Origin: Patescibacteria group bacterium
GTDB lineage: Bacteria > Patescibacteriota > Patescibacteriia > 2-12-FULL-60-25
Length of the DNA: 64,000 nucleotides
Direction of reading: 5' to 3'
NCBI GenBank assembly: GCA_018061025.1
Contig: JAGOUY010000002.1
Span: forward strand, 62,001-126,000
The notes below the pieces were generated by a model. That model was given only the letters and a program-made list of their open reading frames with translations. It was not told the DNA's origin and did no database searches. Shown in pieces: positions 51,250 to 60,776 of the stretch. Numbering within the stretch: position 1 is the first letter of the stretch; the number at the start of each line of letters is the position of its first letter. Position numbers and translations under genes: made by a program.

Positions 51250-52482
51250 ATGTTCAAACCAAAGCCTTGCCAAGATTGCGGCCCGCACGCCGTCCTACAT
51301 CGCGCAGAATACGTAGGAGCTGTCATCAATGAGATGACTCGCGTCCTCCAAACCCCTACGCAAGCCATTTGGCAACGGCTAGAACGCCTCATAGATCCAG
51401 CAACATTCGAAGGAACATATCTCGCCTTTCTCAAACAACTAGAACGTCTCGGGATCGGCACCATCACAAACGAACCTCACCCGCATGAAAGTTCGCGCAC
51501 CCGTGCCTTACGTGAAGAAGCAGAACGACGAAATATTGATTTACGCGAATTTCGCATCGGCGGCCGAGACAGCAATCATTTCATCGCCACTTGGCAAGAA
51601 CAAACCACGACTTTTGAAGCAGTACCCCGTCCTCAAGGCAAGATGGCCGCCGTCTGGATGGACGAAAAAGATTTAATGCGCAAAGCCTTCTTACAGACAG
51701 GCATCCCCGTCGCACGCGGTGAAGTCTGTTCGCGCTGGAAAACCGCCGTCGCCACTTTTCATCGTTTAGAAAAACCCTTCATCATAAAACCCCATACCGG
51801 TTCTCGCAGCCGTCACACGACCATTCATATTGAAACATTAGAAGAATTAGAGCAGGCCTTCACCAAAGCCAAACGCCTGTCCCCCTGGGTCATCCTGGAA
51901 GAAGAGCTCGTCGGCTCGCTCTATCGCGGCACCGTCGTGGGAGGAAAAGCCCTAGCCGTCGTACGACGTGACGCCCCTCAAGTCATCGGCAATGGACGAG
52001 ACATCATCCGCCAATTACGAGAGAAGGAAAACGCCCTCCCCATCCGCCACGCCGGCGTCTTTGAACCCATTCCCATTGACGGGGACACAGACAAAGAACT
52101 CGCCCGTCAACAATTACACTGGAACAGCATCCCCGCGGCCGGACACGTCGTCATTCTGAATCCCAAATTTGGGCGTGGACAAGGCTCCCTCAACGAAGAC
52201 GTGACCGACGTCACCCATCCCGACAATATTATTTTATTAGAAACCGCCGCCCGCGTCATCAACGATCCGTTAATCGGGTTTGATTTTATTCTGAGCGATA
52301 TCTCACGTTCCTGGAAAGAGCAGCCTAGAGCTGGCATCATCGAATGCAACAGCGCTCCCTTCTTAGATATCCATCACTACCCTTACAAAGGCACGCCCCG
52401 CAATATCGCCGGCCCCGTATGGGAACTTGTGTTTCCTGGATCGGAAAAAACTTTAAAACAACCTAATGTTCAAAAATTGTAG
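51250..52482 (+). CDS. ATP-grasp ligase (cyanophycin/glutathione synthetase-like)
   Basis: 410 residues from the ATG at 51250. The ATP-grasp core spans about 140-400: KPFIIKPHTGSRSRHTTIHI, WVILEEELVGSLYRG, and the metal-binding AGIIECNSAPFLDIHHYPYKG. A four-Cys-poor N-terminal part is unassigned. The closest parallels are the ATP-grasp part of cyanophycin synthetase and GshF. It would form an amide bond between amino acids or peptides. Substrate unknown. Confidence 0.85.
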   Translation: MFKPKPCQDCGPHAVLHRAEYVGAVINEMTRVLQTPTQAIWQRLERLIDPATFEGTYLAFLKQLERLGIGTITNEPHPHESSRTRALREEAERRNIDLREFRIGGRDSNHFIATWQEQTTTFEAVPRPQGKMAAVWMDEKDLMRKAFLQTGIPVARGEVCSRWKTAVATFHRLEKPFIIKPHTGSRSRHTTIHIETLEELEQAFTKAKRLSPWVILEEELVGSLYRGTVVGGKALAVVRRDAPQVIGNGRDIIRQLREKENALPIRHAGVFEPIPIDGDTDKELARQQLHWNSIPAAGHVVILNPKFGRGQGSLNEDVTDVTHPDNIILLETAARVINDPLIGFDFILSDISRSWKEQPRAGIIECNSAPFLDIHHYPYKGTPRNIAGPVWELVFPGSEKTLKQPNVQKL

Positions 52483-52587
52483 TTGTCTTAAAAACAGCAA
52501 CGCACTCCCGAGGTAGGCGAGTAAATACACGTCGCCGCCCCGCGGAGCGCGGGATGTAGAGAAAAGGAGGGAAGGAGAGGATGAAGA

Positions 52588-53013
52588 TCAAACAAACGTA
52601 TGACGCTCGACGATAACCGAATGGAAAGTGACTGCGCCACTATCAGGGTCGACCATGACATAGAGGACACGATCGCCGCACTGGAATACCGGCGGCTTGC
52701 GAAAGAAGGTCGGGACGAGTTCAGCCACTTCTCCCTCTGTAAGGCCCAGAGAAGACACAGTCATTGCCCAATCAGACTCCCAACCATCAGCAGAGGGCAT
52801 GGTAACTCCCCCCTTAACGAGGGAACGAACCTCCTCAAGATCGAGAGGCTTGCTATGGAACATGAACGCGTAATGTCCGTCGAGACCGAGGAGGTCGAAG
52901 TACAAAAACGTTCTGGGGACAGAGGAGAACGACTGAAGAGCCACAGACGTCCGACCACCGATAACAAACGCTACACACCCAAAGCCCAGACAAAAGAGCA
53001 TCAAACCGATCAT
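52588..53013 (-). CDS. Orphan membrane-anchored protein with strong SD
   Basis: 141 residues from the ATG at 53013, preceded by AAGGAGGTG at the right distance. One N-terminal membrane helix (about 2-22, GLMLFCLGFGCVAFVIGG) with no clear cleavage site is followed by a soluble beta-rich domain with VLYVMVDPDSGAVTFHSVIVERH. No family recognised. It has its own TTGACA promoter, shared with the orphan at 24458. Confidence 0.72.
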   Translation of the reverse strand: MIGLMLFCLGFGCVAFVIGGRTSVALQSFSSVPRTFLYFDLLGLDGHYAFMFHSKPLDLEEVRSLVKGGVTMPSADGWESDWAMTVSSLGLTEGEVAELVPTFFRKPPVFQCGDRVLYVMVDPDSGAVTFHSVIVERHTFV

Positions 53014-53323
53014 TTCACACCTCCTTCAAGGCGTCTTCAAAGACTGGCGAATGGCCAGCATGAAGCATCCAATGGTATGCATATCCAGCGAATTTGTCAA
53101 CCCATTTTTGGCATTTTTATGCTTATATTAGCAAAAAAATAGCAACGGGTTTTGATATATATTTCAAAAAACTATCCGCTTGGAGAATCTAGAGATCGTA
53201 TTCTTTCAAATTGTGTAGCCATTACCCAACTGCTACCGTCTCTCTATCGTCATGGAAATAATTAAATACACGAACCATTTCAGATCCAAGGATTAATCTC
53301 TAAACAAAAATCCCTCCAAACAT
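53014..53323. other. Intergenic region with the promoter of the 52588 gene
   Basis: No gene is seen. The left part holds the divergent promoter and leader; the right part (about 53150-53323) is AT-rich and probably contains the promoter of the patatin gene. Confidence 0.5.
53072..53100 (-). promoter_or_regulatory. Promoter of the orphan membrane protein gene
   Basis: On the minus strand a perfect TTGACA (53100-53095), 17-bp spacer, TACCAT (53077-53072). Its upstream bases match those of the promoter at 24141. Confidence 0.65.
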
Positions 53324-54169
53324 ATGAAACGAAAAACCATTGGACTCGCGTTGGGAAGTGGGGGCATCCGCGGTCTCGCCCACGTAGGCGTCATCAAAAC
53401 CCTACTTACACACAACATCCCCATTGATTTTATCGCGGGCTCTAGCATTGGCGCCTGGGTCGGGGCGCACTACGCCCTGTTTCAAGATATCGAACGCCTA
53501 GAGGAATTCACCGTCAATCGCAAAGAAGAAAAACTCCGCACCTTCCTAGAACCTTCCTTAAAAGGAGGACTGATCGCGGGCGTACGCACGAAGGCTCTTT
53601 TGAACGACTGGCTCGACCATTCAACCTTTGAAGACACAAAAATCCCTCTGTCCGTCGTGGCAACAGACTTACATACCAGAGAAGCGGTCATCTTCTCCCA
53701 AGGTGACCTCACACCTGCCGTACAAGCCAGCATGGCCATCCCTGGCGTGTTCCGACCTATTTCCTACCAGAAAAAAACCCTCGTGGATGGTGGCGTCACC
53801 AAACCTGTCCCTACCGATATCGTGAAACATATGGGAGCCGATATTGTCATCGCCGTGAACCTCTATCGTCTCCCTCCAGACCCAGAAGATCATGCACCCG
53901 GCATGAATTTCTTCGCCGTTGCTAGCCGTACCATGGAAATCATGCGCTATCAGCTTTCTAATACGAACCTGCATCTAGCAGATATTCTTATCGAACCTCT
54001 CTTAGGCTCACATTCTAGCTGGGCAAACTATTTCCGCACCGATGCCGGACCGGAAATCGTCGCCATCGGAGAAGCAGAAACAGAAAAACAGATAGGGTTT
54101 ATTAAGGCTCTTTTAGAGCAGGAGGAAAAACGCTCCATTAAGAGCGGCCTTATTTCACGAATAACCTAA
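53324..54169 (+). CDS. Patatin-like phospholipase (RssA-type)
   Basis: 281 residues. Oxyanion loop GSGGIRGLAHVGV, nucleophile GSSIG (Ser41), and the Asp of the dyad in LVDGGVTKPVPTDIV are all present, so hydrolase activity is likely. No signal peptide is seen. It starts 5 bp before the MFS gene and probably shares its transcript. Confidence 0.93.
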   Translation: MKRKTIGLALGSGGIRGLAHVGVIKTLLTHNIPIDFIAGSSIGAWVGAHYALFQDIERLEEFTVNRKEEKLRTFLEPSLKGGLIAGVRTKALLNDWLDHSTFEDTKIPLSVVATDLHTREAVIFSQGDLTPAVQASMAIPGVFRPISYQKKTLVDGGVTKPVPTDIVKHMGADIVIAVNLYRLPPDPEDHAPGMNFFAVASRTMEIMRYQLSNTNLHLADILIEPLLGSHSSWANYFRTDAGPEIVAIGEAETEKQIGFIKALLEQEEKRSIKSGLISRIT

Positions 54170-54174
54170 CACAC

Positions 54175-55416
54175 ATGCCCGCCGTACCACCGCTCCTCGC
54201 CTCTGCACGCCGACTTTTACTCGCCTTTTTCTTTATTGGCCTCGCGCAACCCATAGTCGGTACATTCACCACCATCTTTTTGTGGCGTCAAGGAAAAAGC
54301 TTCCCCATCCTCGTCCTCTACACTCTGGCGCTCCACCTCTTTCTTCCTCTGGGATTTTTCCTCAGCTACCGGCTTGTAGGACGCGTAACCCACAAATTCC
54401 TCTTCCTCCTTGGAACGATTGGCGCAGGAACAATACCCCTCCTCCTTATCTTCTCTCCCACGTTTCTTCCGGCTGTTATCATCTCATTCGGAGCCCTTTT
54501 TGGTATCGCTCAAGGCTTCCTGTGGTCAACCCGGAATTATCTCACATTAAAAGCTACCACCAAAGAATCCCGTCTACATTTCAGTTCCATCGAATCCCTT
54601 ATCGGGACACTATGCGGAATCATCATCCCATTCCTGATTGGATGGGGACTAGAAATAGGAACAAAGATGAATTGGTTCACAACCCTCCAAGGATATCGCT
54701 GGATGGGAATCATGGGCTGCCTCTTATTGGGGATTGGGGGGATACTGGTATACGACCACCACGAATCACTCCCAAAACCAACCCCTCTCAAGCTTCTTCC
54801 GCCAACTCCGCAATGGAACCTGCTACGAAGCATGGATTTTATCCAAGGAATAGCCAACGGAATCGCCACCATCCTTCCCCTCATCCTCACAATCACCTTT
54901 ATCGGCGTGGAAGGAGCCGTGGGCACATTGGGCTCAATCGGAGCAGGACTGACTGGCATCGTCATCTTCATCGCTGGACGCTACGCCACACATCGTCACC
55001 ATCTAAAAATACTCCCCATCCCACTCTTCATCGATCTCTTCGCAGCCGCCATCGCCATCCTCGCACCACCACACATCGGGATCATTCTTTTTTTAGTCAC
55101 CTCCGTCGCAACAGGAGCACTACGCTGGTGGATTACCGTAGCAACCATGTATCACGCCGTTGAAATGGAAAAAAAGCTAACAGGATCAAGCAATGAAGGC
55201 CTGCTTCTTGATCGGGAACTCGTCCTAAACATCGGAAGAGTCCTGGGCCTAGGCTTGTTCTTACTCGCGTATCACCTCACTCCCACCCAAGCCCCATTCA
55301 TCGCCATCGCATTCATGGCACTGATCCAAATCACCCTGTATCCAATCTGCAAAAAGCTAGATACATACGAAAAAAACAAGCACTCCTTTAGCGCTTCATC
55401 GCATCTTAGTGGTTAA
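54175..55416 (+). CDS. MFS transporter
   Basis: 413 residues, about 12 membrane helices with charged loop between helices 6 and 7 (DHHESLPKPTPLKLLPPTPQ). The sequence lacks a clear DRxGRR motif A. It may export a lipid- or drug-like molecule, perhaps in connection with the coupled patatin, but that is only context. Confidence 0.8.
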   Translation: MPAVPPLLASARRLLLAFFFIGLAQPIVGTFTTIFLWRQGKSFPILVLYTLALHLFLPLGFFLSYRLVGRVTHKFLFLLGTIGAGTIPLLLIFSPTFLPAVIISFGALFGIAQGFLWSTRNYLTLKATTKESRLHFSSIESLIGTLCGIIIPFLIGWGLEIGTKMNWFTTLQGYRWMGIMGCLLLGIGGILVYDHHESLPKPTPLKLLPPTPQWNLLRSMDFIQGIANGIATILPLILTITFIGVEGAVGTLGSIGAGLTGIVIFIAGRYATHRHHLKILPIPLFIDLFAAAIAILAPPHIGIILFLVTSVATGALRWWITVATMYHAVEMEKKLTGSSNEGLLLDRELVLNIGRVLGLGLFLLAYHLTPTQAPFIAIAFMALIQITLYPICKKLDTYEKNKHSFSASSHLSG

Positions 55417-55465
55417 CATAAAGCAAACCATCTCTATCATCACGAGCGATACAGGCGACAGCCTC

Positions 55466-56122
55466 TCATGTTATTTGATGCCGCTTCTCAAACATCTTTC
55501 CCACCTGTAAACCAATCACCGCTCCAATCAGCGCACCGGCCACCGCTTCCGAGAGCCAGTGAATACCAACCGTCGCCACCCCAATCCCGATATACAGCGC
55601 ATAGATGACAGCCGGGATCACAACGCGTGGACGCTTTCTATATAACCAAGCAAGGGTAAACGCCATCGCGAACGCAATCGTGGTATGCGAAGAAGGCCAG
55701 CCCCAAAAGATTCCCCCGCGAAAGATCCCGAAACGAAAGGTATTACTAATATCTGTCACGATATCTCTCACATTCGGTTGCAAACGCCCGGTAAAAAATT
55801 TATAGGAAGAAGAAATCGTCCACCCCAACAAGACCGACTGACCCAATGCCCAGGCCGTATTTTTAAGCTGGGTATTTTTATACGCATGCCCGACCAACAA
55901 TATCGCTAACGATCCCAACACGGGCAACAACCCTCCAATCACCAAGGCCGGAAAGAAAAAGGAACGCAATCCTGGAGAACGAGTAAGAAGAAAATACTGC
56001 CAATCAAGTCCCGTCACCACAATCACCCACGTCAGAAAAAAGGCCAATAGCTGAATCGCCAAAGGCCAGCCCGTAAAACAGGCACGCACCGTCGTCGGTA
56101 AACGAAAAAAGAGGGTTTTCAT
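55466..56122 (-). CDS. PAP2-family membrane phosphatase
   Basis: 218 residues, six membrane helices. Motif 1 is KFFTGRLQP, motif 2 is GWPSSHTTIAFA (catalytic His), and motif 3 is degenerate GIHWLSEAVAG, with the expected His but Glu in place of the usual Asp. Such enzymes dephosphorylate lipids such as undecaprenyl or phosphatidate phosphates. Confidence 0.85.
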   Translation of the reverse strand: MKTLFFRLPTTVRACFTGWPLAIQLLAFFLTWVIVVTGLDWQYFLLTRSPGLRSFFFPALVIGGLLPVLGSLAILLVGHAYKNTQLKNTAWALGQSVLLGWTISSSYKFFTGRLQPNVRDIVTDISNTFRFGIFRGGIFWGWPSSHTTIAFAMAFTLAWLYRKRPRVVIPAVIYALYIGIGVATVGIHWLSEAVAGALIGAVIGLQVGKMFEKRHQIT

Positions 56123-56140
56123 AAAACAATCATGCTCGTA

Positions 56141-56761
56141 TCAATGCATTAATCCTAACCGCTTCCGTCTCTTCTCTGCTCGCTTCCCTAACAGAATCGC
56201 TCCCACCACCGCGCTATTCACAAGAAAAATATATAGAGGATACAGAAGCAAAGATACCTCCCAACGTCCAACAGACAATATGGCAAAAAATCCCGCCAAT
56301 CCAGACAAGGCCCAGGTAAGCGGCGTCTCCGTCTGAGGTTCTTCGTACGCTTTCACGATCGTGAGATATCCCCCCATGCAATCAATCAATACCGTGAGGT
56401 AGAGCGCGATCAACGGCTGCTTGGTAAAATACCAAATCGCTAATGTCAAAGCAGATAAAATAAGCGTCACGATATCCCTCCTTAACAACCCTCCGTATCC
56501 AATCCGAAGAGACAAAAGAAAAACGATAATCACTCCCAACCCCTGTATCCCCGGCAACCACAAAGAATGCGTGGCCCCAATCGCAAGATTAGAAAAGAAT
56601 CCAATCACCGTCAGCACGCTCCAAATAAGCCAAGAAGCCCGCTCTGGTTTTACTTCTTGTCGAATAATCCCTCTAATATAAGGGATGTAACAAGCAGCGC
56701 TCAAAATCCCCGACAGGAGACCAAACATCCAGAATAGATCAGCACTCATCATGCTCCCCAC
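56141..56761 (-). CDS. Polytopic membrane protein of unknown function
   Basis: 206 residues, seven or so membrane helices, with a short basic C-terminus (KRAEKRRKRLG). The N-terminal ACYIPYIRGIIRQEVKPERASWLIWSV has PQ-loop-like features. It ends 18 bp before the PAP2 start, so the two are likely co-transcribed. Confidence 0.65.
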   Translation of the reverse strand: MGSMMSADLFWMFGLLSGILSAACYIPYIRGIIRQEVKPERASWLIWSVLTVIGFFSNLAIGATHSLWLPGIQGLGVIIVFLLSLRIGYGGLLRRDIVTLILSALTLAIWYFTKQPLIALYLTVLIDCMGGYLTIVKAYEEPQTETPLTWALSGLAGFFAILSVGRWEVSLLLYPLYIFLVNSAVVGAILLGKRAEKRRKRLGLMH

Positions 56762-56886
56762 TCTAATCTACCCACCGCATTTTGTCCTCTTATGTACTTA
56801 ACCAGCTCAACATCTCTCAATTATTTAATGATAAGGGCTAGCTTAGGAGATACTCCCATGTTTCAATACAAAGAATACAAACGTCT

Positions 56887-58234
56887 ATGGAAAACCTCAT
56901 TTCCTCACCCGAACAACTAAGGACCGCTCTCGTAGAACATCCGTCTCTCATAAACTGGGAAAAGCTTGAGAGAAAAATTCTCCGCTCATTTGGAGCAGAA
57001 GGGCAATGGCCAGAACATATTCTTGTCGTTGCTTCCGAATTTACCGTAGAAGGATATGACGAAGTAGAAGCAGAGGCAGCAAAATCCGCAAAAAATAGCG
57101 TCGGGATGCGCCTGAGAGATTTTTTTATTGTACAAGCATGGATTACCAGCTCTTATACAAGATTTAAAAGAGGAGCATGACGCCATACATGATCCATCAG
57201 AAACACCGGATCCAATCATGACCTCGATCCTAGAAAACGTACAACGTCGCATAACATTTTTTGAAAGCACAGCTATAGAACCATCGCATGGAGTTGTCTT
57301 TGTCGTAACAGCCAAGGAAATACCCGAATGTATGAGAGCAATAGCCGAGCTAGAATAGATAGCCCCATACAAGTTCGCCGTTCTTGTAAGCGACCCTCCT
57401 CACCTCTGGAAAGAGGTATACCCACCATCCAGCAATTGCGAACTCATTGAACTAGAAGATAGAGAGGTCCCTGGCATAGAAATAATCGGAGACGCACAAC
57501 GAAGAAAATCTGTCGAAAAAATATTAGACACCCTGGCTCCACTTGTAGCCGTCCAAATCCCTCTTATTAGCAATCCACTTATTCGATCATTACGGCAAGA
57601 ACTATTTCCAGAAGCAGACGTAGGAATTGAACGCGAAACCATCAAAGAGCTACATACAGAGGGAGAGACGCGTAGCCGCTTAGCCGCTTCTGCCTCTGAG
57701 CGTGAAGCACGCTGGAAAGTGTTCGGGCCAGAAAAACGACAAAAGAGTGCAGAACGAATCGAATTTTTTCTTCGTCCAAAAGTACCTTCTGACGAACGTC
57801 CACCCCTCACACACGCCCAAATTGTTTTACGTTTATCCACGTTAGACCCAGATTGCTTACCCCCCGATACAGTAGCAGCAGCAAAAAATGTGTTTAGCTC
57901 AGAAGCTCAAAGGTTAGTAGGAAGCCTAAGCCGTATCGGTGATGTGCCTAGGGTCAACATCACTGATAGCGTTGTCTTACGTATAGCAAGAACCCTTTTA
58001 CTCGATCCAAGATTTAATGACGCGTACGCACCTGTACTAGGATATGCGGCAGAAGCAGCTATAAATCGCCTCTACGAAGACATGGCTAACGCAAAGGATT
58101 CTATCGAAGAAGCAGAAAAAAGAATAAAACGCGCAAAAGAGGCAGGCTACGATACAAAAAGCCTAGAGGAACGTTTGGTAGTCATGTTGAGCCAAGGATC
58201 CAACAGAGATACAACACTTGCCCTTAAAAAATAA
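56887..58234 (+). pseudogene. Decayed gene with frameshift and in-frame TAG
   Basis: The first 97-codon frame (56887) breaks at a T7 run at 57120-57126. Removing one T joins it to the next frame as D-F-L-L-Y-K-H-G, which then reads through to 57355. A TAG at 57356-57358 interrupts; the same frame continues without break to 58234 (about 290 more codons). The joined product would be about 447 residues: a helical N-terminal part, an alpha/beta middle (VVFVVTAKEIPECMRAIAELE, then FAVLVSDPPHLW) and a charged helical C-terminus. Family unknown. Two lesions imply decay, though recoding or sequencing error for the T-run is possible. Confidence 0.72.
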
Positions 58235-58253
58235 CAAGAATCCCAAATACCAA

Positions 58254-58285
58254 AACCCCCAAGCACGAGGCTTAGGGGTTGTTTG
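58254..58285. terminator. Hairpin between decayed gene and micro-gene
   Basis: AACCCCCAAGC (58254-58264) pairs with GCTTAGGGGTT (58270-58280), one mismatch, followed by GTTTGTT. It could stop transcription from either side. Confidence 0.7.
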
Positions 58286-58384
58286 TTACGCTTTCTTTGG
58301 TTCCGTTCCGGCAGGAGCTGCTGGAGGAGGGGTCGTAGGAGCAGAAGCTTGGCCGGCGTTCTTTGATTCATCTTGTGTAGACAT
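58286..58384 (-). CDS. Possible 32-residue Ala/Pro-rich micro-protein
   Basis: ATG at 58384 opens a 32-codon frame (MSTQDESKNAGQ...) with a Pro/Ala-rich second half, ending just before a hairpin. No SD is present, so support is limited to the terminator and codon pattern. Confidence 0.35.
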   Translation of the reverse strand: MSTQDESKNAGQASAPTTPPPAAPAGTEPKKA

Positions 58385-58584
58385 AGTGGGTGGTGAAGTT
58401 AGCCGTAAACCCCACAAGCTGCGGCCGCAACTTATAGCTATACAGTTGTAATAAGCCGTGTTTTGACTATGGACCCATTAGACGATCGTGTCAAATTTTG
58501 AGCATATATCTAGGTGACGCGAAGAACTCGACATACACCAAGAAAACGAGTACTGTTTTTCCCTATCCACCCCCCCCCTTCCTT
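58385..58584. other. Leader region of the MFS gene
   Basis: No gene is seen. A TTTGAC/GTCAAA pair (about 58464-58497) and AT-rich palindromic words (CTTATAGCTATACAG) are present, but no convincing promoter could be fixed. Confidence 0.4.
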
Positions 58585-59766
58585 ATGACAAAAAATAAAA
58601 ATATTTTGATCGTCGCCCTCGTAGCCCTCGTAAACATGCTCGGCTACGGGATCATTATCCCAATCTTGTACACCTACTCGAAAAAGTACGGCTTGTCCGA
58701 TTTCCAAAACGGCTTGCTCTTCGCTCTCTATTCCATTTGCCAATTCATATCAACCCCCATCATTGGGCGCTTGTCTGACAAATACGGCCGTCGCCCCATG
58801 CTACTCATTTCCATCCTTGGCACCGCTGCCTCCTTCTTCATGATGGCAATCGCGCCAAATGCGCTCTTCCTCTTTCTCTCACGCGCCTTAGACGGACTCA
58901 CGGCTGGCAACATTCCTGTCGTTTTCGCCGTCGTCTCGGATTCCACTAAACCAGAAGAACGCGCCGGAGCGTTTGGATTTATTGGCTCAGCGTTTAACTT
59001 CGGGTTCGTCTTTGGGCCCGCCATCGCGGCCTTAACCATCGGCATCCACAGCGCCCTCCCCTTCATGATCGCGGGCGCCGTAACCCTCCTCGCCGCGATC
59101 TTAACCGCCCTCTATCTCCCAGAAACCAACCAACACATGGGCGAAGTAAAAGACAGTAAACTCTTCGACTTCAAAAAAATGTGGCGCACCCTCTTTGACC
59201 CAGGCGTAGGGGTCACATTTATTATTTCCCTGATTTTCTTCCTGGCCTTTTCCTGTGCCATTATTTACGGCTTTCAACCCTTCACCTTAAACGTCCTCCA
59301 CATCACAGAAACACAAAATGCTCTGCTCTTCACCCTGTTTGGAGCCATGGGTCTTATCTCACAAACATTTCTGGTAGGACGCATTTCCAAAAAATTTGGC
59401 ACCAAAAAATCCTTTTCTAGCTCCATCTTGTTAACGGCCATGACATTCTTTGTCATGTTCTTATCGCATTCCATTATAACCTTCGTTGGAGCCATGCTTG
59501 TCCTCGCCCTCGTAAACAGCCTTGTCCAAACCCTCATCCCCACTATCCTCTCCCAAGAAACAGACGAGAAATCCCAAGGCTCCATCATGGGACTCAACGC
59601 CTCCTACCAAAGCATCGGCATGATCGTAGGGCCTATCATGGGCGGAGCCATCGCCACCATCTCTATTCCCATGACGTTTTTAACCGCTTCGCTCTTAGTC
59701 CTCGTCTGTTTCTTCCTCTCCTTCTACGCCATCCGTACGACCAAGAAAAAAGAGTCCGTATTTTAA
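58585..59766 (+). CDS. MFS transporter, DHA1 drug-exporter type
   Basis: 393 residues from the ATG at 58585 (MTKNKNILIV), 12 membrane helices. Motif A is GRLSDKYGRRPMLL between helices 2 and 3, and motif C-like GFIGSAFNFGFVFGPAIAAL is in helix 5. Likely an exporter of toxic compounds. A pyrimidine-rich leader without SD precedes the start. Confidence 0.9.
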   Translation: MTKNKNILIVALVALVNMLGYGIIIPILYTYSKKYGLSDFQNGLLFALYSICQFISTPIIGRLSDKYGRRPMLLISILGTAASFFMMAIAPNALFLFLSRALDGLTAGNIPVVFAVVSDSTKPEERAGAFGFIGSAFNFGFVFGPAIAALTIGIHSALPFMIAGAVTLLAAILTALYLPETNQHMGEVKDSKLFDFKKMWRTLFDPGVGVTFIISLIFFLAFSCAIIYGFQPFTLNVLHITETQNALLFTLFGAMGLISQTFLVGRISKKFGTKKSFSSSILLTAMTFFVMFLSHSIITFVGAMLVLALVNSLVQTLIPTILSQETDEKSQGSIMGLNASYQSIGMIVGPIMGGAIATISIPMTFLTASLLVLVCFFLSFYAIRTTKKKESVF

Positions 59767-59813
59767 AGCCCTCCATCGACCAAACCTCATTTCTGCGCTA
59801 GGCTAGAGGAGAT

Positions 59814-60770
59814 ATGAAACATGTTTCCTTACTATCAATCATAAGTCTTGCCCTGGGTATCCTTGGCTCAACCGTCCCTGCTCAAGCTGCAACCCAATCA
59901 TTAACCGCTCGGCTCTCCGGACGCATTCTTCTCCAAGTCGAACAGCGCGGAGAAGCCTGGTATATCGACCCCGTTAGCCAGCAACGATTTTATCTTGGCA
60001 CGGCCACGGATGCCTTTGCATTGTTACGTGCGAAAGGCCTCGGCATTCGTCATAGCGACATCGTGCGCTTCACAGCCACCGGATTTCCCACTCGTCTTTC
60101 TGGACGCATCTTATTAGATGTTGATGATCGTGGCCAAGCCTACTACATCTCCCCTCTCACCCTGCGCGCGATCCGTCTTGGCTCGGCGCAAGAAACATAC
60201 CAGGTCCTACGCCAAAACGGCCTCGGGATCCGAGATCGTGACCTCAATAGGATCAATATCGCTCCTCAATCCATTCCTCAACCCACACCGTCACCAACCC
60301 CTACTCCCACAAACCCAGCCCCAACTCAACCATCCACCCCAACCCCGATACCCACTCCTACAACCCCCACATCAATCCCAAGCAATTCTCTTGAACGGAG
60401 AGCATTTGACGCGATCAACGATCACCGTCGCTCCATTGGCATCCCTGCATTAGCTTGGAACGACACCGTCGCAGACGTCGCTCGTACTCACAGCCGAAAC
60501 ATGGCAGAACAACGCGTTCCATTTAGTCATGACGGATTCGATGAACGATTTGAGCAAATAAATGCAAGCTTGCGTTTATCAACCATGGCCGAAAATGTCG
60601 CCGTCAATAGCTATGTAGACCCTGTCACAACCGCCGTACGAGATTGGTTAAACAGTAATGGCCATCGCATTAATATTGAAAACCCCGTCTTCACCGAAAC
60701 CGGCATCGGCATCGTTGAAGGCATTCAAGATGAATACTACCTCACCCAACTCTTCATCAAACGCCGCTAA
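59814..60770 (+). CDS. Secreted CAP-domain (SCP-like) protein with two repeats
   Basis: 318 residues. Signal peptide (about 1-24, ending AQA). Two repeats (about 32-85 and 88-140) share LSGRILL, a YYI(D/S)P-type core and GLGIR, probably a cell-surface module. A Pro/Thr linker of about 40 residues follows, then a CAP domain (about 195-318) with RTHSRNMAEQR, SHDGFDERF and AENVAVNSYVD. CAP proteins are widespread secreted proteins of varied role. A GAGGAG motif lies just before the ATG. Confidence 0.92.
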   Translation: MKHVSLLSIISLALGILGSTVPAQAATQSLTARLSGRILLQVEQRGEAWYIDPVSQQRFYLGTATDAFALLRAKGLGIRHSDIVRFTATGFPTRLSGRILLDVDDRGQAYYISPLTLRAIRLGSAQETYQVLRQNGLGIRDRDLNRINIAPQSIPQPTPSPTPTPTNPAPTQPSTPTPIPTPTTPTSIPSNSLERRAFDAINDHRRSIGIPALAWNDTVADVARTHSRNMAEQRVPFSHDGFDERFEQINASLRLSTMAENVAVNSYVDPVTTAVRDWLNSNGHRINIENPVFTETGIGIVEGIQDEYYLTQLFIKRR

Positions 60771-60776
60771 TAACCT

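Noticed and set aside
57356..57358. TAG as a possible sense codon (recoding)
   Set aside because: Other genes in the window use TAG as a normal stop, and the same gene also has a frameshift; decay is simpler.
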